Source: an uncultured beta proteobacterium
GTDB taxonomy: Bacteria > Pseudomonadota > Gammaproteobacteria > Burkholderiales > Burkholderiaceae_B
Length of the DNA: 41,863 bases
Direction of reading: 5' to 3'
Assembly: GCA_903894155.1 (NCBI GenBank)
Contig: CAITPF010000165.1
Span: 1 to 41,863, forward strand
Shown piece after piece: positions 21,091 to 31,908 of the stretch; the stretch's first letter is position 1; every line of letters begins with the position of its first letter. A model generated the notes under the pieces. The model worked only from the letters and a program-made list of their open reading frames with translations, had not been told where the DNA came from and did not search any database. Position numbers and translations under genes: made by a program.

Positions 21091-21099
21091 GCCGATCCG

Positions 21100-21606
21100 A
21101 TGCCGTCATCCGCGACAGACTGGATTGCCTGGGTGCTGGGCTGGCTGGCGTTGCAGGAGGTCGGGCTGGGTGCCGTGTTCGTCGTCAGCCTGCTCGCAGC
21201 GACCGTGCTGCCCCTGGGCTCCGAGCCTTTCGTGGCGGGCTACGTCGCGATGAACCCGGGCGCGCTTTGGGCGACAGTGGCCGTGGCCACGCTCGGCAAT
21301 ACCCTGGGCGGAATCACCACCTTTTGGATCGGGCGGGGTGCGCACGATGCGCTCGCGCGCCTGCGCCACGCCGACGCGGGCCCCAATGACGCGGGTATCT
21401 GGCAACGCCGCGCGCATCACTGGGCCTTGCGTTTTGGCCCCGCCGTTCTGCTGCTTTCCTGGTTGCCGGCCATCGGCGACCCGCTGTGCGCGGTCGCCGG
21501 CTGGATGCGGTTGCCATTCTGGCGTTGCGTGCTGTTCATGGCCGTGGGCAAGTGCCTGCGCTACGTTGCCCTGTGCGGCGCGGCGGCGCTGCTGGCGACC
21601 CGCTGA
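21100..21606 (+). CDS. YqaA family small membrane protein (DedA/VTT-related)
   Basis: GSEPFVAGYVAMNPGALWATVAVATLGNTLGGITTFWIGRGA; LLSWLPAIGDPLCAVAGWMRLPFWRCVLFMAVGKCLRYVAL. Confidence 0.82.
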   Translation: MPSSATDWIAWVLGWLALQEVGLGAVFVVSLLAATVLPLGSEPFVAGYVAMNPGALWATVAVATLGNTLGGITTFWIGRGAHDALARLRHADAGPNDAGIWQRRAHHWALRFGPAVLLLSWLPAIGDPLCAVAGWMRLPFWRCVLFMAVGKCLRYVALCGAAALLATR

Positions 21607-21714
21607 GGGCGATTCAGCGCCCTTGCTTTGGGCCGACCATAGGGTTATTCCGGATCCCCGATTCGGATGACATAAAATGGCGCTTTAAGGGCTGACCCCA
21701 ATCCTCGCTTCCCC

Positions 21715-24700
21715 ATGAATGCCCCGCTAGCCAGCCATCTTCTCGCCGCGGCGATGCCGCCGCAGACGCACGCGCGCCTGCGCGAAATCCCCTACAACTA
21801 CACCTCGTTTTCCGATCGCGAGGTGGTCTGCCGCCTGCTGGGCGACGATGCCTGGGGGCTGCTTTCGGACTTGCGCGGCGAACGCCGCACGGGTCGCTCG
21901 GCCAAGATGCTCTACGAGGTCCTGGGCGACATCTGGGTTGTCCGGCGCAATCCTTACCTGCAGGACGATCTTCTCGATAATCCCAAGCGTCGGCGCCTGC
22001 TGATCGAGGCCCTGCGACACCGCCTGGGCGAGATCGACAAGCGTCGCGTGTCCGATGACGCGGGCCGCGACGAAAAAGTCGCCGGCCTGCTGCGCCGGGC
22101 GCATGCCGCGGTCGCTGCCTTCGAAGACTCGTTCGACCAGACGGCGCAATTGCGCCGGCGCGTCAACCGGGTCCTTGGTCGCCTGACCGCCCGTGACAAC
22201 ATCAAGTTTGACGGGCTTTCGCGCGTTTCCCAGGTCACCGACGCCACCGACTGGCGCGTCGAGTATCCCTTTGTCGTCCTGACCCCGGATACCGAGGACG
22301 AGATCGCCGGCCTGGTGCGCGGTTGCATCGAGCTGGGGCTCACGATCATTCCGCGTGGCGGCGGTACGGGCTACACGGGCGGCGCGATCCCCCTGACCTG
22401 GAAATCCGTGGTCATCAATACCGAAAAGCTCGACCAGCTTGGCCCGGTTGAGGTTGGTGCGCTGCCCGGGGTGCTTACCCCGGTCGCCACAGTGCGTGCG
22501 GGTGCCGGGGTCGTCACCAAGCGGGTCTCCGAGGCCGCCGAGCACGCGGGATACGTTTTCGCTGTTGATCCGACCTCGTCCGAGGCTTCGTGCGTGGGCG
22601 GCAACGTCGCCATGAACGCCGGCGGCAAGAAGGCTGTGCTGTGGGGCACCGCGCTGGATAACCTCGCCTGGTGGCGCATGGTGGATCCCGACGGCAACTG
22701 GCTTGACGTCACCCGGCTCGATCACAACCTGGGCAAAATTCACGAGGCGGGGCTGGTACGCTTCGAACTGAAGTGGTTCGATGGCGCGTATCCCGTCGGC
22801 GAGCGCCCGCTGCGCAGCAAGATCATCGAGATTGAGGGGTCGCGCTTTCGCAAGGCCGGGCTTGGCAAGGACGTGACCGACAAGTTCCTCGCAGGCCTTC
22901 CCGGGGTCCAGAAAGAGGGGTGCGACGGCCTGATCACCGCAGCGCGCTGGGTGCTTCACCGCATGCCCGGTCATACGCGCACCGTGTGCCTGGAGTTCTT
23001 CGGCCAGGCCCGCGATTCGATCCCGTCGATTGTCGAAATCAAGAATTACCTGGACGGCCCGGGGCGCGCGCGCGGCGCCCTGCTTGCCGGGCTCGAGCAC
23101 CTGGACGAGCGCTACCTGCGCGCCGTCGGGTACTCGACCAAGAGCAAGCGCGGCGTGCTGCCCAAGATGGTGCTGTTTGGCGACATCGTCGGTGATGACG
23201 AAGCGGCGGTGGCTGCCGCCACGAGCGAAGTCGTGCGGTTGGCAAATTCCCGTCATGGCGAGGGGTTCGTCGCGGTCAGCGCGGATGCGCGCAAGAAATT
23301 CTGGCTCGACCGCTCGCGCACCGCTGCGATCGCCCGCCACACCAATGCGTTCAAGATCAACGAGGATGTGGTGATCCCGCTCGGGCGCATGGGTGAGTAC
23401 ACCGATGCCATTGAGCGGATCAACATTGAGCTGTCCACGCGCAACAAGCTGCGTCTGCTGGTCGAGCTTGGCGAGTTGCTCCTCGGATCCCTTGGGCTGG
23501 CGAAGTTCGACCGCGTCAGCGAGGACGGCGCGGCGATCGCCGAAGCCCTTGAGGATCGCCGCCGGTACGCTCTCGCCCTGCTCGAGACGGTGTCGGCGCG
23601 GTGGCAGTGGATCCTCGATCACCTTGACATGCCGCTTTCCGAAGCACTCGCGCGTTTCGAGGGCCTTGGCCTGGGCGAACTGATGCCAGTGCTGCGCGAC
23701 CGGCTGACCGGCCAGCCCGACGCCCGGGTGTTCGATATCGTGCAGGATCGCACCGTCCGGATTTCATGGAAGCGGGAAGTCCGCGCCGAGCTCGAGGGCC
23801 TTTTCGGTGGCAACGATTTCGCACCCGTGATGGCGGAGCTCAACGCCATCCACGGCCGGGTCCTCAAGAGCCGGGTGTTCGTCGCGCTGCACATGCATGC
23901 GGGCGACGGCAACGTGCACACGAACATCCCGGTCAATTCCGACGATTACGACATGCTGCGCGAGGCGAACGAGGCGGTGGCCCGCATCATGCAGATCGCC
24001 CGCGATCTTGACGGCGTCATCTCGGGCGAGCATGGCATTGGCCTGACCAAGCTTGAATACCTGACCGATGCGGAGATGGCTCCCTTCCAGCAGTACAAGC
24101 GCGAAATCGATCCGAACGGCCACTTCAACGCGGGCAAGCTGATGCCTGGCGCCGATCTTCGGCATGCGTGGACGCCAAGCTTCGGGCTGATGGGCCATGA
24201 GTCGCTCATCATGCAGCAAAGCGATATCGGCGACATCAGCAACTCCATCAAGGATTGCCTGCGCTGCGGCAAGTGCAAGCCGGTCTGCGCCACGCATGTG
24301 CCGCGCGCCAATCTGCTCTACTCTCCGCGCAACAAGATCCTGGCCACGTCGCTGCTTATCGAGGCGTTCCTCTACGAGGAGCAGACGCGGCGCGGCATCA
24401 GTCTGCGCCACTGGGAGGAGTTCGAGGACGTCGCCGATCACTGCACCGTTTGCCACAAGTGTTTAAACCCCTGTCCGGTCGATATCGATTTCGGCGACGT
24501 GTCCATGAACATGCGCGCGCTGCTCAGGCGCATGGGCCACAAGTCGTTCAATGCGGGCACGGCGACGTCGATGTTCTTTCTCAACGCGAAGGACCCGGCG
24601 ACCATCAATGCGACGCGCAAGGCGATCGTCGGCGTGGGTTACCGGCTGCAGCGCGCGGTCAGCGGACTCCTGTCCAACGTGATCCGCCGGCAGACGGCCA

Positions 24701-25653
24701 AGCCGCCCGCGACCGTGGGCCGCGCGCCGGTTCGCGAGCAGATCATCCACTTCGTCAACAAGAAGATGCCGGGCGGGCTGCCCAAGCATACGGCGCGCAA
24801 GCTGCTCGACATCGAAGATGCCGACTACGTCCCGATCATCCGCAATCCGCAGGATTCCGCGGATGCCGAGGCTGTTTTCTACTTCCCGGGGTGCGGCTCA
24901 GAGCGCCTGTTTTCGCAGGTTGGCCTTGCTACCCAGGCGATGCTGTGGCATGCGGGCGTCCAGACAGTATTGCCGCCTGGCTACCTTTGTTGCGGTTACC
25001 CGCAGCGCGCCAATGGCATGACCGACAAGGCCGAGAAAATCATCACGGACAACCGCGTGCTGTTCCATCGGGTGGCCAACACGCTGAACTACCTCGATAT
25101 CAAGACAGTCGTCGTGAGCTGCGGCACCTGCTATGACCAGCTGGCCGGTTACGAATTCGACAAGATCTTCCCGGGCTGTCGCCTGATCGACATCCACGAG
25201 TTCCTGCTTGAGAAGGGTATCCGGCTTGATGGCGCCCAGGGCGTGCGCTACATGTATCACGATCCCTGTCACACGCCGATGAAACTGCAGGATCCGATGA
25301 AAACCGTGCGCGCCCTGGTTGGCGAAGGCGCGATCAAGACCGATCGGTGCTGCGGGGAATCGGGCACGCTGGCTGTCACGCGTCCGGACATCTCGACCCA
25401 GATCCGGTTCCGCAAGGAAGAAGAGCTTGGCAAGAACATGGCCACGCTGCGCAGCGACGGCTTCGCGGGTGAAGTCAAGACACTGACGTCCTGCCCCTCA
25501 TGCCTGCAGGGACTGGCGCGTTTTCAGGATGACACCGGCTCGCAGGCTGACTACATCGTCGTTGAGATGGCGCGCCACATCCTCGGTGCCAACTGGCTCG
25601 AGGACTACGTCGCGCGTGCCAACCAGGGCGGGATCGAGCGGGTCCTGGTGTAG
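21715..25653 (+). CDS. Large FAD/FMN-binding oxidoreductase fusion: N-terminal DUF3683-type region, FAD_binding_4/FAD-oxidase C, two [4Fe-4S] motifs, two CCG domains
   Basis: [22 protein letters not shown] (FAD), [31 protein letters not shown] and [18 protein letters not shown] (Fe-S), [10 protein letters not shown]...CCGYP and DPCHTP...CCGESG (CCG domains). Confidence 0.9.
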   Translation: MNAPLASHLLAAAMPPQTHARLREIPYNYTSFSDREVVCRLLGDDAWGLLSDLRGERRTGRSAKMLYEVLGDIWVVRRNPYLQDDLLDNPKRRRLLIEALRHRLGEIDKRRVSDDAGRDEKVAGLLRRAHAAVAAFEDSFDQTAQLRRRVNRVLGRLTARDNIKFDGLSRVSQVTDATDWRVEYPFVVLTPDTEDEIAGLVRGCIELGLTIIPRGGGTGYTGGAIPLTWKSVVINTEKLDQLGPVEVGALPGVLTPVATVRAGAGVVTKRVSEAAEHAGYVFAVDPTSSEASCVGGNVAMNAGGKKAVLWGTALDNLAWWRMVDPDGNWLDVTRLDHNLGKIHEAGLVRFELKWFDGAYPVGERPLRSKIIEIEGSRFRKAGLGKDVTDKFLAGLPGVQKEGCDGLITAARWVLHRMPGHTRTVCLEFFGQARDSIPSIVEIKNYLDGPGRARGALLAGLEHLDERYLRAVGYSTKSKRGVLPKMVLFGDIVGDDEAAVAAATSEVVRLANSRHGEGFVAVSADARKKFWLDRSRTAAIARHTNAFKINEDVVIPLGRMGEYTDAIERINIELSTRNKLRLLVELGELLLGSLGLAKFDRVSEDGAAIAEALEDRRRYALALLETVSARWQWILDHLDMPLSEALARFEGLGLGELMPVLRDRLTGQPDARVFDIVQDRTVRISWKREVRAELEGLFGGNDFAPVMAELNAIHGRVLKSRVFVALHMHAGDGNVHTNIPVNSDDYDMLREANEAVARIMQIARDLDGVISGEHGIGLTKLEYLTDAEMAPFQQYKREIDPNGHFNAGKLMPGADLRHAWTPSFGLMGHESLIMQQSDIGDISNSIKDCLRCGKCKPVCATHVPRANLLYSPRNKILATSLLIEAFLYEEQTRRGISLRHWEEFEDVADHCTVCHKCLNPCPVDIDFGDVSMNMRALLRRMGHKSFNAGTATSMFFLNAKDPATINATRKAIVGVGYRLQRAVSGLLSNVIRRQTAKPPATVGRAPVREQIIHFVNKKMPGGLPKHTARKLLDIEDADYVPIIRNPQDSADAEAVFYFPGCGSERLFSQVGLATQAMLWHAGVQTVLPPGYLCCGYPQRANGMTDKAEKIITDNRVLFHRVANTLNYLDIKTVVVSCGTCYDQLAGYEFDKIFPGCRLIDIHEFLLEKGIRLDGAQGVRYMYHDPCHTPMKLQDPMKTVRALVGEGAIKTDRCCGESGTLAVTRPDISTQIRFRKEEELGKNMATLRSDGFAGEVKTLTSCPSCLQGLARFQDDTGSQADYIVVEMARHILGANWLEDYVARANQGGIERVLV

Positions 25654-25679
25654 TTGCGGGCGGAGGGGGCTCCAGGCAC

Positions 25680-26435
25680 TTAAACGCCTACGTGCACGCC
25701 CTCGGCAACCAGCGCATCGCGAATCGCCTTTGCGAACTCGGCTGCGCCCGGTTGATCTCCGTGGATGCAGAGCGTATCTGCGCGGACGTTGACCAGGGTG
25801 CCGTCCATTGCCGTGACGGTTCCCTGCTTGACCATTTGCAGAACCTGGCGAATCGATTCGTTGACATCCTCGATCATCGCACCCGGTTTGTTCCGGGGGC
25901 ACAGGGTGCCGTCGGGCATGTAGCGGCGGTCGCCGAAGACTTCGCTGGCCACGCGCAATCCGATTTTTTCGGCGATCGGCAGCATTTCGCTGCCCGCCAG
26001 CCCGAAGAACACCAGGTCGCTGTCGACATCGTGCACCGCCTGGGCCAGGGCGCGCGTAAGCCCCTCATCCTTGACCGCCATGTTGTAGAGCTGGCCGTGG
26101 GCCTTGACGTGACGCAGCTCCGCGCCCTGGCTCGCCGCGACGCCCGCGAGCGCGCCGATCTGCACGACCATCATGTCGTAGGCTTCCTGGTCGGTGATCG
26201 CCATGTTGCGCCGTCCAAATCCCTGAAGATCCGGCAGGCCCGGGTGCGCTCCGATCGCGACGCCAAAGCGCAGCGCCGCCGCGACGGTCTTGCGCATCGT
26301 CGCCGGATCGCCGCCGTGAAATCCGCAGGCGATGTTGGCAGAGCTCACGTACGGCAGGATGGCCTCGTCGTTGCCCATCTTCCAGGCGCCGAAGCTTTCC
26401 CCCATGTCGCTGTTCAGGTCGATACGCAGGGTCAT
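25680..26435 (-). CDS. pxpA: 5-oxoprolinase subunit A (LamB/YcsF family)
   Basis: IDLNSDMGESFGAWKMGNDEAILPYVSSANIACGFHGGDPATM. Confidence 0.94.
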   Translation of the reverse strand: MTLRIDLNSDMGESFGAWKMGNDEAILPYVSSANIACGFHGGDPATMRKTVAAALRFGVAIGAHPGLPDLQGFGRRNMAITDQEAYDMMVVQIGALAGVAASQGAELRHVKAHGQLYNMAVKDEGLTRALAQAVHDVDSDLVFFGLAGSEMLPIAEKIGLRVASEVFGDRRYMPDGTLCPRNKPGAMIEDVNESIRQVLQMVKQGTVTAMDGTLVNVRADTLCIHGDQPGAAEFAKAIRDALVAEGVHVGV

Positions 26436-26444
26436 GATGAATCC

Positions 26445-27449
26445 TCAGTGATTGGTCAGCATAGTCTTGATCGGCTCGAGCGCCACGGCAAGATCGACGA
26501 ACGCCCGCGCGCGTCGCAGATCGAGTTGCTGAGCCGCTTCGAGCGGGATCGCTTCGAATTGCACGTTGTCGCCGGGCCCGAGCTGCCCAAGCAGGGGCAG
26601 GTCGACGCTGGCCACATAGGCAAGCTTGGGGTAGCCGCCCGTGGTTTGGCGGTCTGCCATGAGCACGATCGGCTGGCCGCCGGACGGCACCTGGATCGTG
26701 CCGAATGTCGTCGCCTCGGAAAGCATCTGGCGCGGGTGTGTCAACGACAGTTCCGGCCCCTGCAGGCGATACCCCATGCGCTCGGAATCGGGACTGATGC
26801 GAAACGTACCGGTCAGGAAGGCGACGCAGCTTTCAGGCGTAAATTCGCGCCACTGCGCGCTCTTGACCACCCGGACCCGTCGTCGCGCGGCTTGCGCCAC
26901 GGGTGACGGCAGATAGACCTCGATCTCGGAGAGCGCCATCGCGAGCGTTGTGATCGCCCGGTTGTTGCGTCCTGGCTCAAAGGTGCGGCGCAGGCCCAGC
27001 TCGTCCCCGCGCCGCAAGGCGCGGCCATGCCACGGCCCGATCGCGCTGCGCAGGTACGTGCTCGTACTGCCCAGTACCGGCTCAAGGTCGAAGCCGCCAT
27101 GCACGGCCAGATAGCAGCGCGTGCCGTTGCGCCGCTCGCCGAACGCGACTTCGTCGCCCGCGCGCATGATCAGCGGACGATTCAGGGGGATGGGATGGCC
27201 GTTGATGGTGGGGCTGAGATCCGCCCCGGAAATGGCGAAGCAGCAGGGCGTCTGGGCGCGCAGCGTTGGCCCCGTCATGGTGATTTCGATCGTTGCCAGC
27301 TCGGGCGGATTTCCGGCCAGCAAATTGGCGAGCCGGTGCGCGCGCTCATCCATTGCGCCCGCGACCGGAACGCCCAGGTGCTGCAGGCCGACTCTTCCCA
27401 GATCCTGGAAAGTCGAGAGCATGCCGGGGCGCACGACTTGCAGCGTCAT
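26445..27449 (-). CDS. pxpC: 5-oxoprolinase subunit C (biotin-dependent carboxyltransferase-like)
   Basis: VVRPGMLSTFQDLGRVGLQHLGVPVAGAMDERAHRLANLLAGNP; SDGM-like 'SDSERMGYRLQGPEL'; VPSGGQPIVLMADRQTTGGYPKLAYV. Confidence 0.93.
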   Translation of the reverse strand: MTLQVVRPGMLSTFQDLGRVGLQHLGVPVAGAMDERAHRLANLLAGNPPELATIEITMTGPTLRAQTPCCFAISGADLSPTINGHPIPLNRPLIMRAGDEVAFGERRNGTRCYLAVHGGFDLEPVLGSTSTYLRSAIGPWHGRALRRGDELGLRRTFEPGRNNRAITTLAMALSEIEVYLPSPVAQAARRRVRVVKSAQWREFTPESCVAFLTGTFRISPDSERMGYRLQGPELSLTHPRQMLSEATTFGTIQVPSGGQPIVLMADRQTTGGYPKLAYVASVDLPLLGQLGPGDNVQFEAIPLEAAQQLDLRRARAFVDLAVALEPIKTMLTNH

Positions 27450-28201
27450 GGCCGCGCCTCCGGCTCTAGCGCGATCCGATCAAAATCCTGCTCGGAAATC
27501 GGCACGAAGCGCACGCGATCGCCCGGCATCAGCAACGCCGGGCGCGCGCGTGAGGCGTCGAACAGGATGAGGGGGGTAGCGCCCAGGATATGCCAGCCGC
27601 CGGGCAGCACGTTGGGGTAGATGGTCGTCTGGCGGTTGGCGATCGCGACCGAGCCCTGTGCGACGGCGGTGCGTGGAACAGCGCGCCGGGGAAGATTCAG
27701 TGCGGCGTCGTGCACGCCAATGTAGGGCAACCCGGGTGCGAAGCCCAAAGTGAACACCATGCTGCCTGGCGCGGTGTGAAGCGCAATGACTTCGTCTTCG
27801 GTCATGCCGACAGCCCGGGCGACATCGGCCAGATCCGGGCCATGCCGCCCGCCGTAACAGACTGGAATGTCGATTTCGCGCGACGAGGCTGCCACCTGCG
27901 GCAGCCCGTTGCCAAGCAGTTCGGTGATGCGCGCGCAGAGCCCGTCGAACGCGCCGACCTTGCCGTCCGATTGCGGATCGGGCAGAAAATGCACTGCGAC
28001 CGCCGTGTAGGAGGGCACCACGTCCGTCACGCCCGGCAACAGCGCGTCACGCAGGACGCTGGCGGCAGCCAGGCACTGCAGGCCCGTTTCGACGCTGATC
28101 TTGTCGCCGAAATCCAGACTCAGGCAACGATCGCCCTGTTGCCGGAACGCCCAGGCGGGCGTTACCGTCGTCTTTGCCTTCGACCGACGCGCAGTTGCCA
28201 T
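27446..28201 (-). CDS. pxpB: 5-oxoprolinase subunit B (KipI family)
   Basis: Start set at ATG 28199-28201 (MATARRSKAK) to avoid overlap with the VOC gene; VCYGGRHGPDLADVARAVGMTEDEVIALHTAPGSMVFTLGFAPGLPYIG. Confidence 0.92.
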   Translation of the reverse strand: MATARRSKAKTTVTPAWAFRQQGDRCLSLDFGDKISVETGLQCLAAASVLRDALLPGVTDVVPSYTAVAVHFLPDPQSDGKVGAFDGLCARITELLGNGLPQVAASSREIDIPVCYGGRHGPDLADVARAVGMTEDEVIALHTAPGSMVFTLGFAPGLPYIGVHDAALNLPRRAVPRTAVAQGSVAIANRQTTIYPNVLPGGWHILGATPLILFDASRARPALLMPGDRVRFVPISEQDFDRIALEPEARP

Positions 28202-28208
28202 GGCCAGT

Positions 28209-28640
28209 CTATTTTGCGAAGAGGGATTCCATGTTCCTGAACGCCTTGAATTCGATGGCGTTGCCCGACGGATCGAGGAAGAACATGGTGGCTTGCTCAC
28301 CGACTTCGCCCTTGAAACGGATATAGGGCTCGATGATGAATTGGGTGCCTGCCCGGCGAAGCTTGTCCGCAAGCGCTTCCCACTGGGGGATCGACAGAAC
28401 CGCGCCAAAGTGACGCACCGGAACCTGGTGTTCGTCGACCGCGCTGGTCTGCGTGTGACCGCATTCGTTCGGTGCCAGGTGCGCGACGACCTGGTGGCCG
28501 TAGAAATCGAAGTCGACCCAATCCGGGGCGCTGCGGCCTTCGCCGCATCCGAGCACGCCGACATAGAACTGGCGGGCCTCCTCGATATCGCGCACGGGGA
28601 ACGCGAGGTGGAAGGGGGGCATGGCGGCCTGGGAACTCAT
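28209..28640 (-). CDS. VOC/glyoxalase-fold dioxygenase-like protein
   Basis: Start set at ATG 28638-28640 (MSSQAAMPPFHLAFPVRDIEEARQFYVGVLG); DFDFYGHQVVAH; FFLDPSGNAIEFKAF. Confidence 0.85.
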   Translation of the reverse strand: MSSQAAMPPFHLAFPVRDIEEARQFYVGVLGCGEGRSAPDWVDFDFYGHQVVAHLAPNECGHTQTSAVDEHQVPVRHFGAVLSIPQWEALADKLRRAGTQFIIEPYIRFKGEVGEQATMFFLDPSGNAIEFKAFRNMESLFAK

Positions 28641-28732
28641 CGAACGACTCCGGAGTGTTGTGCCCATGCGTTGTCGCCGGGATCCGGCACCGCGCGAGGG
28701 CGTGATGTGGTGAGTTTATGCTTTTTTGCCCC

Positions 28733-30067
28733 TCAGGGCGCCTGCGTTGCCGTTGCCGAGCCCTCGTCTTTTCGGATCACCCGGCTCGGATCGAATGTGA
28801 GGCTGAATGTGCTGCCCTCGCCGAGCTTGCTCTGGATATCCAGGTGCGCATCGTGGCGCATTGCGACGTGCTTGGCGATGGCCAGGCCCAGGCCCGTGCC
28901 GCCAAGTTCGCGCGAACGCCCACGATCGACGCGGTAGAACCGCTCCGTCAGGCGCGAAAGGTGCTCTGAGGCGATGCCGATGCCAGTATCGGTCACGCTG
29001 TAGGTTGCCCCCTGATCCGGGGTGGGCTCCCAGCGCACGGTGATCTGGCCGCCATCGGGCGTATAACGCACTGCATTCGTCAGGAGGTTCAGAACCGCCG
29101 ACTGAATTTCTGGCTCATGCCCGAGCAGGCACAGGCCCGGGTCGAGTTCCCACTTGAAGAGGTGGCGGCCGGCGGACAAAGCCTCGACCTGTTGCCGGGC
29201 CTGGCCAAGCAGTGTTTCCATGTCCAGCGTCGCGCGCTCGGCCACGAGCGTGGATTCCAGATCGGACAATGTCAGCAGATCCGCGACGAGCGCCGTCATC
29301 CGGCGTGTCTGATCCTGCATCAAGTGCAGGTAATGCGAGCGCCGGTCTTCGCTGAGCGCGTCGGATGGTGCCTCGATCAGCGTTTCGAGAAACCCGGAAA
29401 GCACCGTGAGCGGGGTTCGCATTTCGTGGGAAACGTTGGCGACGAAATCCCGGCGGATCGTCTCAAGCCTTTCAATCTGGGTGAGGTCGCGTGTCAGCAG
29501 CAGGATTTGATCCAGTGCGTACGGCACCAGCTGCATCATGACGGTCTGATCCTGACCCGAGCCCCAGGACAGGCGGACGACGACATGCGAAGGCCAGTCG
29601 GACTTGGCGGCGTACTCGGCGAATTCGGGTGCGCGAAGCAGATTCAGCAGGTTCTGGCCGATGTCGCGCTCCGACTTGAGTCGCAGCTGCTTTTCGGCGG
29701 CGCGATTGAACCAGCGGATCTGGAACTCCCTGTTCAGGGTGACCGCGCCCATCGGCAACGCCTGGGCAGCCGACATGATCGCCGCGTTGGTCTGCTGGAG
29801 CTCGTCGCGGGTCAGCTTCAGATTGTTGTTGTGACGGTAAAGGGCCGCCACGACTTCTTCCCAGGCGCCGATGCCCGCCGGCGGATCGGCATCCGGGCCT
29901 TCAGCCCACTGCGCCACGCGGGAGGCCTGCCGCCGCCTGTCGATCAGGAGCCCCCCGGTCGCAAGCGCGAGGATGATCCAGCCCGCAGGCGTTTGCCAGA
30001 ATAATTGCAGCCCGATGGCGACAGCCACGCTGATCGTGAACAGAATGAGGGTTCGTTGCCATTTCAT
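28733..30067 (-). CDS. phoR: Phosphate regulon sensor histidine kinase PhoR
   Basis: Start set at ATG 30065-30067; FVANVSHEMRTPLTVLSGFLETL (H-box), NLLTNAVRYTPDGG, GGTGLGLAIAKHV; downstream of phoB. Confidence 0.93.
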   Translation of the reverse strand: MKWQRTLILFTISVAVAIGLQLFWQTPAGWIILALATGGLLIDRRRQASRVAQWAEGPDADPPAGIGAWEEVVAALYRHNNNLKLTRDELQQTNAAIMSAAQALPMGAVTLNREFQIRWFNRAAEKQLRLKSERDIGQNLLNLLRAPEFAEYAAKSDWPSHVVVRLSWGSGQDQTVMMQLVPYALDQILLLTRDLTQIERLETIRRDFVANVSHEMRTPLTVLSGFLETLIEAPSDALSEDRRSHYLHLMQDQTRRMTALVADLLTLSDLESTLVAERATLDMETLLGQARQQVEALSAGRHLFKWELDPGLCLLGHEPEIQSAVLNLLTNAVRYTPDGGQITVRWEPTPDQGATYSVTDTGIGIASEHLSRLTERFYRVDRGRSRELGGTGLGLAIAKHVAMRHDAHLDIQSKLGEGSTFSLTFDPSRVIRKDEGSATATQAP

Positions 30068-30105
30068 GGCGTGAATTGTCGCACCGCCCAGCATGAAACG
30101 GGCTT

Positions 30106-30804
30106 TCAGTTTGCGGGGAGGCTACCGGTGAACCGGTAGCCGCTGCCTCGCACCGTCTCGACGTGGGCGTCGTGCCCGCTGGGCTCGAGCGCCTTGCGCA
30201 GGCGCCGGATGTGCACGTCGACCGTGCGCTCTTCGACGAAGACATGGTCGCCCCACACCTGATCGAGCAACTGCCCGCGCGAGAAGACGCGCTCGGGGTG
30301 TGTCATGAAGAAGTGCAGCAGGCGAAATTCGGTAGGACCGATCGGCAGCGTCTGGCCCCTGCCGCTGAGCCGATGCGAGACGGGGTCGAGCGTGAGCCCT
30401 TCGACGGCGATCAGGTCATCGGTCAGCTGAGGCGCACGGCGGCGCAGCACCGCCTTGATCCGCGCCATCAGTTCCTTGGGAGAGAACGGTTTGGTGATGT
30501 AGTCGTCAGCCCCGGCTTCCAGGCCATCGATCTTGTCCTGCTCAGCGCCTTTGGCGGTCAGCATGATGACCGGGACCGCGCGGGTACGCTCGTCGGCGCG
30601 CAACTTTTTTGCCAGGGCCAGCCCCGACGTGCCGGGCAGCATCCAGTCCAGGATGATCAGGTCTGGCAACTCCGCCCGGATCAGCGTCTCGGCCTGACCG
30701 ACATCGAAGGCACGCAACACCTTGTGGCCGGCAAACGACAGGTTGACTGCGATCAGTTCCTGAATGGCGGGTTCGTCTTCGACAACGAGAATCGTGCTGG
30801 ACAT
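30106..30804 (-). CDS. phoB: Phosphate regulon response regulator PhoB
   Basis: ILVVEDEPAIQELIAVNL, LILDWMLPGTSGLALAKKLR, GADDYITKPFSPKELMARIKAVLRRR; winged helix RTVDVHIRRLRKALEPSGHDAHVETVRGSGYRF. Confidence 0.95.
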   Translation of the reverse strand: MSSTILVVEDEPAIQELIAVNLSFAGHKVLRAFDVGQAETLIRAELPDLIILDWMLPGTSGLALAKKLRADERTRAVPVIMLTAKGAEQDKIDGLEAGADDYITKPFSPKELMARIKAVLRRRAPQLTDDLIAVEGLTLDPVSHRLSGRGQTLPIGPTEFRLLHFFMTHPERVFSRGQLLDQVWGDHVFVEERTVDVHIRRLRKALEPSGHDAHVETVRGSGYRFTGSLPAN

Positions 30805-30851
30805 GGTGATTTTCAGGCGACGTTGACGCCCTGTTGCGGACGCATGTGACG

Positions 30852-30885
30852 ATAGTATGGCTTGAATGTGTCATGTTGATGACAT
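30852..30885 (-). promoter_or_regulatory. Candidate Pho box plus -10 upstream of phoB
   Basis: Minus strand: ATGTCAT-CAAC-ATGACAC then 10 nt then TACTAT; geometry matches PhoB-dependent promoters (two 7-mers, 4-nt spacer, -10 about 10-11 nt downstream). Confidence 0.45.
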
Positions 30886-31072
30886 TTCCCGAAATGGGAA
30901 ATTGCAAGGCGCGCGCCGCGCGGCGGGGCGCGCTGGTCCATTGCCGCATCGCAGGCGTCGCCGATTTCGCAGTCCCGCCCGACAACTGCGATAATGCAAC
31001 ATTGCGGTCGCCCGGCTTGAGGGTGCCGCGCATGCGCCGCGCAGGCGTCGATCTGGTATTTGGGTGTCAAAC

Positions 31073-31813
31073 ATGTCCGACGAAAAAACACATTTTGGTT
31101 ACCAGACTGTCGGCGAGTCCGAAAAAGCCGGCAAGGTGGCTGAGGTTTTTCATTCGGTCGCATCGCGCTACGACCTGATGAACGACCTGATGTCCGGCGG
31201 CCTGCACCGGATCTGGAAGTCGTTCACGATTGGCCGGGCCGCCGTGCGCCCCGGGATGAAGGTGCTCGATATTGCCGGAGGCACCGGCGATCTGGCGCGC
31301 GCGTTCGCACGCCAGGCGGGGCCGCAGGGCGAGGTCTGGCTGACCGACATCAACGACTCCATGCTGCGCGTGGGGCGCGACCGTTTGACCGATGACGGCC
31401 TCATCCTGCCACTGGCAGTCTGTGATGCCGAAAAACTACCGTTTCCGGATAATTATTTCGACCGCGTGACCGTGGCCTACGGATTGCGCAACATGACGCA
31501 CAAAGATCGTGCGCTGGCTGAAATGACCCGTGTGCTCGTGCCCGGCGGCAAGCTGCTGGTGCTTGAGTTTTCCCATATCGCGAAGCCGCTGGCGCCGGTC
31601 TATGACTGGTATTCGTTCAAGGTGTTGCCGTGGCTTGGCAAAAAGGTCGCCGGCGATTCGGGGAGCTACCAGTATCTGGCCGAATCGATCCGTATGCACC
31701 CCGATCAGGAAACCCTCAAGGCGATGCTCGTTGCCGCAGGCCTGTCCCGTGTGCAGTATTTCAACCTGACGGCGGGGCTGACCGCCGTGCACGAGGGCGT
31801 CAAGCTCGGATGA
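31073..31813 (+). CDS. ubiE: Ubiquinone/menaquinone biosynthesis C-methyltransferase UbiE
   Basis: [101 protein letters not shown]. An in-frame ATG also exists at 31064. Confidence 0.97.
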   Translation: MSDEKTHFGYQTVGESEKAGKVAEVFHSVASRYDLMNDLMSGGLHRIWKSFTIGRAAVRPGMKVLDIAGGTGDLARAFARQAGPQGEVWLTDINDSMLRVGRDRLTDDGLILPLAVCDAEKLPFPDNYFDRVTVAYGLRNMTHKDRALAEMTRVLVPGGKLLVLEFSHIAKPLAPVYDWYSFKVLPWLGKKVAGDSGSYQYLAESIRMHPDQETLKAMLVAAGLSRVQYFNLTAGLTAVHEGVKLG

Positions 31814-31908
31814 GAGGCGCGGGCCACCGTCGGCCGGCGTGAATTGAAACGGGTCTGCAATCGCAGATGGATCGACGCCATTGCTAATCGCCGATGTTGT
31901 AAAAAGAC

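Noticed and set aside
21727-23622. 631-aa minus-strand ORF antisense to the FAD/Fe-S fusion gene
   Set aside because: High-GC shadow ORF; no recognisable domain, low-complexity D/R/A/G composition, and the plus-strand frame has clear motifs.
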